Origin: JAKPBU01 sp964425695
GTDB lineage: Bacteria; Pseudomonadota; Gammaproteobacteria; Xanthomonadales; Xanthomonadaceae
NCBI GenBank assembly: GCA_964425695.1
Contig: CAYRNF010000001.1
Coordinates: 62,001 to 126,000, forward strand
Direction of reading: 5' to 3'
DNA length: 64,000 nucleotides
This document shows, piece by piece, positions 1 through 7,372 of the stretch. Both the position numbers and the translations under genes were made by a program. Below the pieces are notes generated by a model. The model was not told where the DNA came from and ran no database searches. It saw only the letters and a list, made by a program, of their open reading frames with translations. Each line of letters starts with the position of its first letter. Position 1 is the first letter of the stretch.

Positions 1-253
1 TGACGGCGCTCTCGGCTTCGTCGAGTTCGCGGGCGATGCGCTGGCAGTGTTCGAAGTAGACGTTGCCGGCCTCGGTCAGGCCGAGCTTGCGCGTGGTCCG
101 GTGCAGCAGCTGCGCGCCGAGGCGCATTTCCAGCTCCTGCACCTTCCGGCTGACGGTGGTCTTGGGCAGGCGCAGCGCCTTGGCCGCGCCGACGAAGCTG
201 CCGTGCTCGACCACCCTGACGAAGATCAGGGTGTCGTTGAGATCGCGGGACAT
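1..253 (-). CDS. LysR-family transcriptional regulator (N-terminal part, cut by window edge)
   Basis: Reading the minus strand from an ATG at 253, the first 84 residues form a classic LysR winged helix-turn-helix: a start of the type MSRDLNDTLIFVRVVEHGSF, then the recognition helix AARALRLPKTTVSRKVQELE-like region and the LLHRTTRKLGLTEAG wing. The effector-binding domain lies beyond position 1. LysR regulators usually control a divergent target, and here the divergent target is the membrane-protein/SDR/RND efflux set starting at 382, so it is probably the local efflux regulator (inference). A palindromic AT-rich element lies between them at 298-312. Confidence 0.9.
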   Translation of the reverse strand, partial: MSRDLNDTLIFVRVVEHGSFVGAAKALRLPKTTVSRKVQELEMRLGAQLLHRTTRKLGLTEAGNVYFEHCQRIARELDEAESAV

Positions 254-297
254 GGCGCTACTCCTGTCGAGGGTGGGCTGGGATTGGCCCGGAGCCG

Positions 298-312
298 GGA
301 TAATTATTCCCT
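298..312. promoter_or_regulatory. Palindromic AT-rich element, candidate LysR operator
   Basis: The 128-bp divergent gap between the LysR gene and the efflux set contains GGGATAATTATTCCC. It is a near-perfect inverted repeat around TAATTA in an otherwise GC-rich region. Its position midway between divergent genes fits a LysR-type box, but binding is inferred only. Confidence 0.4.
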
Positions 313-381
313 CATTCAGCGACTAATCAAGCCGGCATCGGCGCCGTATCTTGCCCCGCGTGTCTCCACGAGAGCGTCGGC

Positions 382-627
382 ATGTCCGCCTTGGTCCGCC
401 AGCAATTCCCACGTTTCGGCCTGATCGCCTTCCTGGCGGCGGACCTGCTGGGGCTGTCTGCACTTGTTTACGATCAATGGTTTGCGGTCGATCGCGCGCA
501 GGCCTGGGTCTTGGCCACGGTACTGACGCTGTGCGCGCTGCCGGTGCTGGCGCGTGTCGCCGATGCAGTGATGGTCATGGCGGCGGACGCCCCTTTAGGT
601 GCGAATCCGGGAGAGAAAATCCCGTGA
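382..627 (+). CDS. Small two-helix membrane protein
   Basis: This is an 81-residue protein with two hydrophobic segments, about residues 12-30 (FGLIAFLAADLLGLSALVY) and 42-62 (WVLATVLTLCALPVLA), joined by a short polar loop containing a Trp and two Asp. I do not recognise the family. It is the first gene of the efflux set, and its TGA stop overlaps the GTG start of the next gene (624), which argues for translational coupling. It may be an accessory inner-membrane protein, but nothing in the sequence shows this. Confidence 0.65.
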   Translation: MSALVRQQFPRFGLIAFLAADLLGLSALVYDQWFAVDRAQAWVLATVLTLCALPVLARVADAVMVMAADAPLGANPGEKIP

Positions 628-1529
628 ACGGGACAATCGAATCCGGGACAGTGCCGGCCCTGGTGGTGGTGGGCGCAACCGGCGCCATCGGCAGTGGCGT
701 TGTCGCGGCGGCGGTGGCGGCCGGTCGGCCGGTGATCGCGGTGGCGCGCAGCGCCGAGCGCCTGGACGCACTGCGCGCCGCGCATTCGGAGGCCGACCTT
801 TCGCTCGTCCCCGCCTCGCTCACCAGCGATGGCGAGGCCGCGGCGCTGGCAGAACGTCTGCACCGCTCCGGCCGGACGATCCTGGGCGTGGTCGCCGCCG
901 TGCGCGGCGCCGCCATGCGCGGTCGCGTACTCGAACAGCCGGCCGACTTCCTGCGCCGCCGGCTCGACGACGACCTGTTGCCGCACCTGTTCGCCGCGCG
1001 CCACCTGCTGCCGTTGCTTGCCGGCAAGCTGCGCGGTGGTTACGTGCTGGTAGGCGGTCCCGGCGACGAGCATCCCTGGGCCGGCTATGGCCACCGCTCC
1101 ATCGCCGCCGCCGCGCTGCGGATGCTGGCCCGTGTGCTGCATGACGAGGCGCGCGTGCTGGGCGTGCGCGTGCACCTGCTGTCGGTGGACTCGCCGGCCG
1201 CCACAGATGCCAATCGTGGAAACGCCTGTCCGCAGTGGCCGAACGCCAACGCCATTGGACGCCGCGCGCTGGCGCTGATCGAACGCGGAGGCGGCCCGCC
1301 GCCGGAGCCCGCGGTGGTGCGCTTCCGGGCGCCGCAGCGCCGCGAAGGCGAATCGCACCCCGCGCCGCCGCACGGATCGCGCGCCGTGCGCGCGCCGCTG
1401 CCCGCCGACTGCGTACGCGACGCGCGCCGACTGCTGCGTTCGATCGCCACCCCCACCGCCCGCGTGCCCGCCGCGCGAACCGACGCCTTCCCCGCGCTTC
1501 CCCCGCCTTCTCCAGGACATTCGACATGA
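624..1529 (+). CDS. SDR-like NAD(P)-binding protein with altered active site
   Basis: The 301-residue protein starts at a GTG overlapping the previous stop. An N-terminal Rossmann motif GATGAIGSG near residue 18 and the general order of strands place it among short-chain dehydrogenases. The usual YxxxK catalytic pair appears replaced by YGHRS, and no clear NNAG is visible, so it may bind nucleotide without being a normal dehydrogenase. The C-terminal 80 residues are Arg/Pro-rich and unlike the family core. Its stop overlaps the ATG of the membrane-fusion gene (ATGA), so it is co-translated with the efflux system. Its substrate is unknown. Confidence 0.7.
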   Translation: MNGTIESGTVPALVVVGATGAIGSGVVAAAVAAGRPVIAVARSAERLDALRAAHSEADLSLVPASLTSDGEAAALAERLHRSGRTILGVVAAVRGAAMRGRVLEQPADFLRRRLDDDLLPHLFAARHLLPLLAGKLRGGYVLVGGPGDEHPWAGYGHRSIAAAALRMLARVLHDEARVLGVRVHLLSVDSPAATDANRGNACPQWPNANAIGRRALALIERGGGPPPEPAVVRFRAPQRREGESHPAPPHGSRAVRAPLPADCVRDARRLLRSIATPTARVPAARTDAFPALPPPSPGHST

Positions 1530-2719
1530 CCCCACGCAACTCCCTGGCCCGCTCGGGCCGCGGCGTGCCGTACGGCACCGCGCTGCTCGCGGCGTCGCTC
1601 GCGGCGCTGATCGCCGCCTGCACCAGCGAGGCCGCGCCCAGCGCCGGCATGCCGCCGCCGCCGGAAGTCAGCGTCGCCACCGTCGCCGCCAAATCGGTGC
1701 GCCAGTGGGACGAATTCACCGGCCGCGTCGTCGCGGTGGAAACCGTCGAGCTGCGCCCGCGGGTCAGCGGCTACGTGCAGCGCGTGGCGTATGCCGAAGG
1801 CCAGGAGGTGCGCAAGGGCGACCTGCTGTTCATCATCGATCCGCGCCCGTACCGCGCCGCGCTCGACCGGGCGCAGGCCGATCTCGCACGCGCCCAGGCC
1901 GAAGCGCGGCTGGCGCGCACCCAGGACGCCCGCGCGCAGTCGCTGATCGAGGCGCGTGCGATCTCCAGGGAAGAGTTCGAGACCCGCCGCGCCGCCACCG
2001 CGCAGGGCAACGCCGCCGTGCGCGCGGCCGAAGCCGCGGTGACCGCCGCGCAGCTCGACCTGCAGTTCACGAACGTGCGCGCGCCGATCGACGGCCGCGC
2101 CGGGCGCGCGCTGGCCACCGCCGGCAACCTGGCCCAGGCCGACGCCACGCTGCTGACCACGCTGGTCTCGCAGGATCCGGTACACGTGTACTTCGAGACC
2201 GACGAGCAGACCTACCTGCGCTACCAGCAGCTCGCGCGCGCCGGCGCGCGCGCCGGCGAGGGCAACCCGGTGCGGGTGGGCCTGGCGAACGAATCGGGCT
2301 TTCCGCATCGCGGCACGCTCGACTTCACCGACAACCAGGTCGACCCCGCCACCGGGACCATCCGCGCGCGCGCAGTGCTGCGCAACCCGGACCGCGCATT
2401 CACGCCGGGCCTGTTCGCGCGGGTGCAGATCGAGGGCAGCGGCGAGTTCCGCGCGCTGCTGATCGACGACAAGGCGGTGCTCACCGACCAGGACCGCAAG
2501 TACGTCTACGTGCTCGGCGCGCAGAACAAGGCCGAACGCCGGGACGTGGTGCTCGGGGCGCGGATCGACGGCCTGCGCGTGGTGCGCGAAGGATTGAAGC
2601 CCGGCGAGCGGGTAATCGTCAACGGCGTGCAGAAGGTGTTCATGCCGGGGATGCCGGTGAAGCCGACGACCGTGGCGATGGGCGGCGGCGCGTCCGCGGG
2701 GCAGGTCGCCGCGCGCTAG
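1526..2719 (+). CDS. RND efflux periplasmic adaptor (membrane fusion lipoprotein)
   Basis: The 397-residue protein is the periplasmic adaptor that links an inner-membrane RND pump to the outer-membrane channel. It has a lipoprotein signal with lipobox LIAAC (Cys32). The barrel-sandwich half-motif VELRPRVSGYVQRV lies near residues 75-88, followed by an alpha-helical hairpin of Ala/Arg/Gln-rich heptads at about 112-175, then the second barrel-sandwich half (FTNVRAPIDGRAG) and a beta-barrel/membrane-proximal region. Length fits the AcrA/MexE family. The start ATG overlaps the preceding stop. The pump follows after a 260-bp repeat-bearing gap. Substrates cannot be read from sequence. Confidence 0.95.
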   Translation: MTPRNSLARSGRGVPYGTALLAASLAALIAACTSEAAPSAGMPPPPEVSVATVAAKSVRQWDEFTGRVVAVETVELRPRVSGYVQRVAYAEGQEVRKGDLLFIIDPRPYRAALDRAQADLARAQAEARLARTQDARAQSLIEARAISREEFETRRAATAQGNAAVRAAEAAVTAAQLDLQFTNVRAPIDGRAGRALATAGNLAQADATLLTTLVSQDPVHVYFETDEQTYLRYQQLARAGARAGEGNPVRVGLANESGFPHRGTLDFTDNQVDPATGTIRARAVLRNPDRAFTPGLFARVQIEGSGEFRALLIDDKAVLTDQDRKYVYVLGAQNKAERRDVVLGARIDGLRVVREGLKPGERVIVNGVQKVFMPGMPVKPTTVAMGGGASAGQVAAR

Positions 2720-2736
2720 CGAGCGCACTACGCGCA

Positions 2737-2760
2737 TGTAGGAGCGGCTTCGGCCGCGAG
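2737..2760 (+). repeat. Dispersed repeat, TGTAGGAGCGGCTTC family
   Basis: A copy of the short dispersed element TGTAGGAGCGGCTTC followed by GGCCGCGAG sits just after the adaptor gene. Other copies are at 20989, 21056, 21110 (inverted), 22439 and 22492 (inverted). Such elements are common intergenic repeats in Xanthomonadaceae and pseudomonads. Confidence 0.8.
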
Positions 2761-2815
2761 GTTTTCTCGCTCGTGGCGGTGGGTTTCAGCGGCTACGACG
2801 ACACAAGCAAAAGCA

Positions 2816-2940
2816 AATCCTCCCCGGCCCTCCTCCTTCAAAGGAGGGAGAGGAGCAGATCCAACGGCAACTTCCCGCGCGCGACGTCGTCGCCGCGCGT
2901 TCCCACCCCCTTCGCAGAAGGGGGATCGAGGGGGATTTCC
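2816..2940. repeat. Dispersed repeat pair, CCTCC...GGAGG family
   Basis: One end reads AATCCTCCCCGGCCCTCC followed by TTCAAAGGAGGG (2816-2848), and the other carries CCCCCTTCGCAGAAGGGGG and ATCGAGGGGGATTT (2905-2938). The same two ends bracket the insertion inside gltB (16041 to about 16472), so this is a mobile or amplifiable intergenic element. It separates the adaptor from the pump gene and may form hairpins affecting the mRNA between them. Confidence 0.75.
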
Positions 2941-2979
2941 GCGCCGCAGGCGCGGCCCGGAGCAAACAGGACACATCCC

Positions 2980-5900
2980 ATGGACTTCTCCAAATTATTC
3001 ATCGACCGCCCGATCTTCGCCGCGGTGCTGTCGATCGTGATCTTCGCCGCCGGGCTGATCTCGATCCCGCTGCTGCCGATCGGCGAGTACCCCGAAGTGG
3101 TGCCGCCGTCGGTGGTGGTGCGCACGGTGTATCCGGGCGCGAATCCGAAGGTGATCGCCGAAACCGTGGCCACGCCGCTGGAGGAAGCCATCGCCGGCGT
3201 CGAGGGCATGACCTACGTCAAGTCCGTGGCCGGCTCCGACGGCGTGCTGCAGATGACCATCACCTTCGACGCCGGCGTCGACGCCGACGAGGCTGCCGTG
3301 CGGGTGCAGAACCGCGTCGCCCAGGCGCTGGCGCGGCTGCCCGAGGACGTGCGCCGGCAGGGCGTGACCACGCAGAAGCAGTCGCCGGTGTTCCTGATGG
3401 TGGTGCACTTGGTCTCGCCGGACGGCAAGTACGACACGCTGTACCTGCGCAACTACATGCGCCTGCACGTGCGCGACCAGATCGCGCGCATCGCCGGCGT
3501 GGGCGATGCGCAGGTGTTCGGTGGCGGCGACTACGCGATGCGGCTGTGGCTGGATCCCGACAAGGTCGCCGCGCGCGGGCTGACCGCTGGCGACGTGGTG
3601 CGCGCGGTGCGCGAGCAGAACGTGCAGGTGTCCGCAGGCCAGCTCGGCGCCGAGCCGATGCCCAACGACAGCGACTTCCTCACCCTGATCAACGCGCAGG
3701 GGCGCCTGCGCACGCCGGAGGAGTTCGGCGGCATCGTGATCGACAGTGGCGCAGACGGGCAGATCGTGCGGCTGTCCGATGTCGCCCGCATCGAACTGGC
3801 GGCCGGCGACTACACCCTGCGCGCGCGGCTGGACGGCAAGAACGCCGCGGCCATCGGCATCTTCCAGGCGCCCGGCGCCAACGCGCTGCAGATCCGCGAC
3901 GCGACGATCGCGAAGATGGACGAGCTGGCCAAGAGCTTCCCGCCGGGCGTGGAATACCGCTCGATCTACGACACCACGGTGTTCGTGCGCGATTCGATCA
4001 AGGCCGTGGTCACCACGCTGCTGGAGGCCACACTGCTGGTGGTGCTGGTGGTGATCCTGTTCCTGCAGACCTGGCGGGCGTCGATCATTCCGCTGATCGC
4101 CGTGCCGGTGTCGGTGGTGGGCACGTTCGCGGCCCTGTACCTGCTGGGCTTCTCGATCAACACGCTCACCCTGTTCGGCCTGGTGCTGGCCATCGGCATC
4201 GTGGTCGACGATGCGATCGTGGTGGTCGAGAACGTCGAGCGCCACATCGGCGAAGGCGCGACGCCGCTAGAGGCCGCGCACCTGGCGATGAAGGAAGTGT
4301 CCGGGCCGATCATCGCCATCGCGCTGGTGCTGTGCGCGGTCTTCGTGCCGATGGCGTTCCTGTCCGGAGTGACCGGCCAGTTCTACAAGCAGTTCGCGGT
4401 CACCATCGCCATTTCCACCGTGATCTCGGCGATCAACTCGCTGACCCTGTCGCCGGCGCTCGCCGTGCTGCTGCTCAAGGCGCACGACGCGCCGAAGGAT
4501 CGCCCGTCGCGTCTGATCGACCGCCTGTTCGGCTGGCTGTTCCGCCCGTTCAACCGCTTCTTCAACCGCAGCTCGCAGCGCTACGAAGGCGCGGTGTCGC
4601 GCTCGCTCGGGAGCCGCGGCGCGGTGTTCGCCGTCTACGCCGTGCTGCTGGTGGCGACCGGGCTGGTCTTCAGCGCGGTGCCGCGCGGCTTCATTCCCGT
4701 GCAGGACAAGCTGTACCTGATCGCGGGCGTGAAAATGCCGGAAGGCGCATCGATCGAGCGCACCGACGCGACGCTGAAGAAGATCGCGCAGATGGCGATG
4801 CAGACCGAAGGCGTCGCCAACGAGATCGCCTTCCCCGGCCTGAATCCGCTGCAGTTCACCAATACGCCCAACAGCGGGGTGGTGTTCTTCAACCTCAAGC
4901 CGTTCGACGAGCGTAAGAACAGTGCGGAGGACATCCTCGCCGAGATCAACGGCAAGATCGCCGGCATCCAGGAAGGGTTCGCGTTCGCGCTGATGCCGCC
5001 CCCGATCCAGGGGCTGGGCAACGGCTCGGGCTACTCGCTGTTCATCGAAGACCGCACCGGCCTGGGCTATGGGGCGCTGCAGAGCGCGGTGCAGGCCTTC
5101 CAGGGCGCGGCCTCGCAGACGCCGGGCATGGGCTTTCCGATCAGCAGCTACCAGGCCAACGTCCCGCAGCTCGATGCGCAGGTCGACCGCATCAAGGCCA
5201 AGGCCCAGGGCGTGCCGCTGACCGAGCTGTTCGACACCCTGCAGACGTATCTCGGCAGCGCCTACGTCAACGACTTCAACCTGTTCGGCCGCACCTGGCA
5301 GGTGATCGCGCAGGCCGACGGCCCGTTCCGCGACGAGGTGTCCGACATCGCCAACCTGCGCACGCGCAACGCCAACGGCGAGATGGTGCCGATCGGCTCG
5401 ATGGTGAACGTCACCCAGAGCTACGGTCCCGATCCGGTGATCCGCTTCAACGGCTATCCGGCCGCGGACCTGCTGGGCGAGGCCGACCCGAAGCTGCTGT
5501 CCTCCGGCGAGGCGATGGCCAAGGTGAGCCAGATCGCAGGCCAGGTGCTGCCCAACGGCATGGGCATCGACTGGAGCGACCTGAGCTACCAGGAGGCGAC
5601 CCAGGGCGGGGCGGCGCTGATCGTGTTCCCGCTGGCGATCCTGCTGGCGTTCCTGGTGCTCGCCGCGCTGTACGAAAGCTGGACCCTGCCGCTGGCGGTG
5701 ATCCTGATCGTGCCGATGTGCATGCTGTCCGCGCTCGGCGGCGTGTGGCTCACCGGGGGCGACAACAACGTGTTCGTCCAGGTGGGGCTGGTGGTGCTGA
5801 TGGGGCTGGCGTGCAAGAACGCGATCCTGATCGTGGAGTTCGCGCGCGAGCTGGAGCTGCAGGGCAAGGGCATCGTCGAATCCGCGCTCGAGGCGTGCCG

Positions 5901-6171
5901 GCTGCGGCTGCGGCCGATCGTGATGACGTCCATCGCCTTCATCGCCGGTACCGTGCCGCTGGTGCTGTCCTCCGGCGCGGGCGCGGAAGTGCGCTCGGCC
6001 ACCGGCATCACCGTGTTCGCCGGCATGATCGGCGTGACCGTGTTCGGGCTGTTCCTGACGCCGGTGTTCTACGTCGCGCTGCGCAAGCTGTCGGGCAAGG
6101 CGCTGGTGCGCCACGACGATCCGCACGCGCACGCGGCCGGCACCCCGGCGCCCGGGTCGCGTGCGATGTAG
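2980..6171 (+). CDS. RND multidrug efflux transporter, HAE-1 family inner-membrane pump
   Basis: The 1063-residue proton-driven pump begins MDFSKLFIDRPIFAAVLSI, the typical HAE-1 start with the first transmembrane helix. Twelve helices in two halves flank two large periplasmic loops. TM4 carries GIVVDDAIVVVENVE with the paired proton-relay aspartates D410/D411, equivalent to AcrB D407/D408. The second half repeats the fold (FVQVGLVVLMGLACKNAILIV). Length matches AcrB/MexF, and overall style is closest to the MexF/BepE type (family-level recognition). With the adaptor at 1526 and the channel at 7340 it forms a complete tripartite system. Confidence 0.97.
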   Translation: MDFSKLFIDRPIFAAVLSIVIFAAGLISIPLLPIGEYPEVVPPSVVVRTVYPGANPKVIAETVATPLEEAIAGVEGMTYVKSVAGSDGVLQMTITFDAGVDADEAAVRVQNRVAQALARLPEDVRRQGVTTQKQSPVFLMVVHLVSPDGKYDTLYLRNYMRLHVRDQIARIAGVGDAQVFGGGDYAMRLWLDPDKVAARGLTAGDVVRAVREQNVQVSAGQLGAEPMPNDSDFLTLINAQGRLRTPEEFGGIVIDSGADGQIVRLSDVARIELAAGDYTLRARLDGKNAAAIGIFQAPGANALQIRDATIAKMDELAKSFPPGVEYRSIYDTTVFVRDSIKAVVTTLLEATLLVVLVVILFLQTWRASIIPLIAVPVSVVGTFAALYLLGFSINTLTLFGLVLAIGIVVDDAIVVVENVERHIGEGATPLEAAHLAMKEVSGPIIAIALVLCAVFVPMAFLSGVTGQFYKQFAVTIAISTVISAINSLTLSPALAVLLLKAHDAPKDRPSRLIDRLFGWLFRPFNRFFNRSSQRYEGAVSRSLGSRGAVFAVYAVLLVATGLVFSAVPRGFIPVQDKLYLIAGVKMPEGASIERTDATLKKIAQMAMQTEGVANEIAFPGLNPLQFTNTPNSGVVFFNLKPFDERKNSAEDILAEINGKIAGIQEGFAFALMPPPIQGLGNGSGYSLFIEDRTGLGYGALQSAVQAFQGAASQTPGMGFPISSYQANVPQLDAQVDRIKAKAQGVPLTELFDTLQTYLGSAYVNDFNLFGRTWQVIAQADGPFRDEVSDIANLRTRNANGEMVPIGSMVNVTQSYGPDPVIRFNGYPAADLLGEADPKLLSSGEAMAKVSQIAGQVLPNGMGIDWSDLSYQEATQGGAALIVFPLAILLAFLVLAALYESWTLPLAVILIVPMCMLSALGGVWLTGGDNNVFVQVGLVVLMGLACKNAILIVEFARELELQGKGIVESALEACRLRLRPIVMTSIAFIAGTVPLVLSSGAGAEVRSATGITVFAGMIGVTVFGLFLTPVFYVALRKLSGKALVRHDDPHAHAAGTPAPGSRAM

Positions 6172-6331
6172 CCGGGCCCCTGGCGCATCGGGCCGGATAT
6201 CCCGTCTGCAGAAAGATCCCGCGGTCGGCACGCATGACCGCCCACCCTCCGTGTTTTCAAGCCAGGTCGCGTGCTCGACGCCCGTTTCGCAACAAGCCGC
6301 CCGACCGCCACCCACCACAGGACAATCTCCC

Positions 6332-6724
6332 ATGCCCAAGCGCGACGCCATTTTCCCCGCCGGTCGACACGACCTCTTCAAGTCCAATGCCTATTCCGCG
6401 GCGATCCGGTCGGACCGGCTCCTGTTCGTCTCCGGTCAGGTCGGCAGCCGCAGCGACGGCTCTCCCGAGCCGGATTTCGAGGCCCAGGTCCGCCTGGCGT
6501 TCGCGAATCTCGAAGCGACGCTGAAAGCAGGCGGATGCACGTTCGACGACATCGTGGACGTCACGACCTTCCATACCGACCCTGAGAACCAGTTCGAGAC
6601 GGTGATGCGCGTCAAAAGCGAAGTCTTCGCGCAGCCGCCGTACCCGAACTGGACGGCGGCCGGCGTCACCTGGCTGTCAGGGTTCGACTTCGAGATCAAG
6701 GTCATCGCACGCATTCCCGGGTAA
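6332..6724 (+). CDS. Rid-family protein (YjgF/YER057c/UK114), non-archetypal
   Basis: The 130-residue protein has Rid-fold signatures: the FVSGQVGSRSDG segment, the FANLEATLKAGGCTFDDIVDVTTF region and a PYPNWTAAGV tail motif. Canonical RidA enzymes deaminate reactive enamine/imine intermediates using an Arg in the C-terminal EVARLP segment. Here the aligned stretch reads AGVTWLSGFDFEIKVIA, with Trp where that Arg is expected, so the imine deaminase function is doubtful. It lies between the pump and channel genes together with an SDR relic. Its role there is unknown. Confidence 0.85.
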   Translation: MPKRDAIFPAGRHDLFKSNAYSAAIRSDRLLFVSGQVGSRSDGSPEPDFEAQVRLAFANLEATLKAGGCTFDDIVDVTTFHTDPENQFETVMRVKSEVFAQPPYPNWTAAGVTWLSGFDFEIKVIARIPG

Positions 6725-6928
6725 GGCCGCGGGCTGCTGCCGTTGCGTGGCGAGGCGCGCCCGATGCCGCGCTGCGGCCCTTCCACGTTCCGCGCAACGG
6801 TTCCGTTCTTCCGGTCCGGGCGTCGCATGCGACCCGCGATGCCCACTTCGTGGCGCCCGCGTCCGGAACCGGAATGCCATGTGTTCCACAGGCGGGCCGC
6901 GTCGCGGCTCACCACAAGGGAGGTTCCC

Positions 6929-7240
6929 ATGACCACTTCATCTACGCATTACGCCAACAAGATCGCGCCGGTCACCGGCGCCAGCCGCGGCAGCAGTCTG
7001 GAAACGGCGCGCAAGATGCCTGCGGACACCGGTTCGAGAAGCACCGTGAGCGCATGGACCGCGCAGCTCGGGCAAGAACTGCGCGACAGCGGTAGGAAGG
7101 GCAGTGCAACCGGCAGGAATCCTGGCGGGGAGCACGATGCCGTGAACGGCGCGGGGACCAGCATGCGGATGGCCCTGTCGGGCGGCGGCAGCCCGACAGG
7201 GATGTCTACCCATCGGGCAGCCGCTGGCGTGGTGAGCGGC
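6929..7240 (+). pseudogene. Short-chain dehydrogenase relic with internal deletion
   Basis: From the ATG at 6929, preceded by GGGAGG, the translation matches the N-terminus of an SDR (KIAPVTGASRGSSLETAR; compare KIALVTGATRGIGLETVR in the gene at 12539). It then jumps directly to SDR C-terminal sequence: VSAWTAQLGQELRDSG compares with NSWTVHLAHELRDTP, and SMRMALSGGGSPTGMSTH with GVQMALLGEDGPSGSFTH. About 130 central residues, including NNAG and the YxxxK active site, are missing, and the glycine motif is damaged (GSS for GIG). No function is expected. The frame remains open into the downstream channel gene. Confidence 0.75.
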
Positions 7241-7253
7241 ACATGCACTCTTG

Positions 7254-7372
7254 CTCTTCCTTCGCCATTGAAAGAGGGGGGGCGGGGCGGATGTGCTTGT
7301 GTTCCTGAAGGCAGGAGCGACCGCCGAAGCGAATACCCCGTGTCCCGCTTTTCAAAAGGGGGGAAAAGCAGG
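7254..7372. repeat. Degenerate CCTCC...GGAGG-family repeat pair
   Basis: A degenerate inner segment (CTCTTCCTTCGCCATTGAAA followed by GAGGGGGGGCGGGGCGG, about 7254-7290) and the segment CCCGCTTTTCAAAAGGGGGG (7341-7360) resemble the ends of the element at 2816-2940. The second half overlaps the first codons of the outer-membrane channel gene. Confidence 0.5.

Noticed and set aside
2720..2979. Insertion sequence between the efflux adaptor and pump genes
   Set aside because: There is no transposase or terminal target duplication visible. The region is made of short dispersed repeats only.
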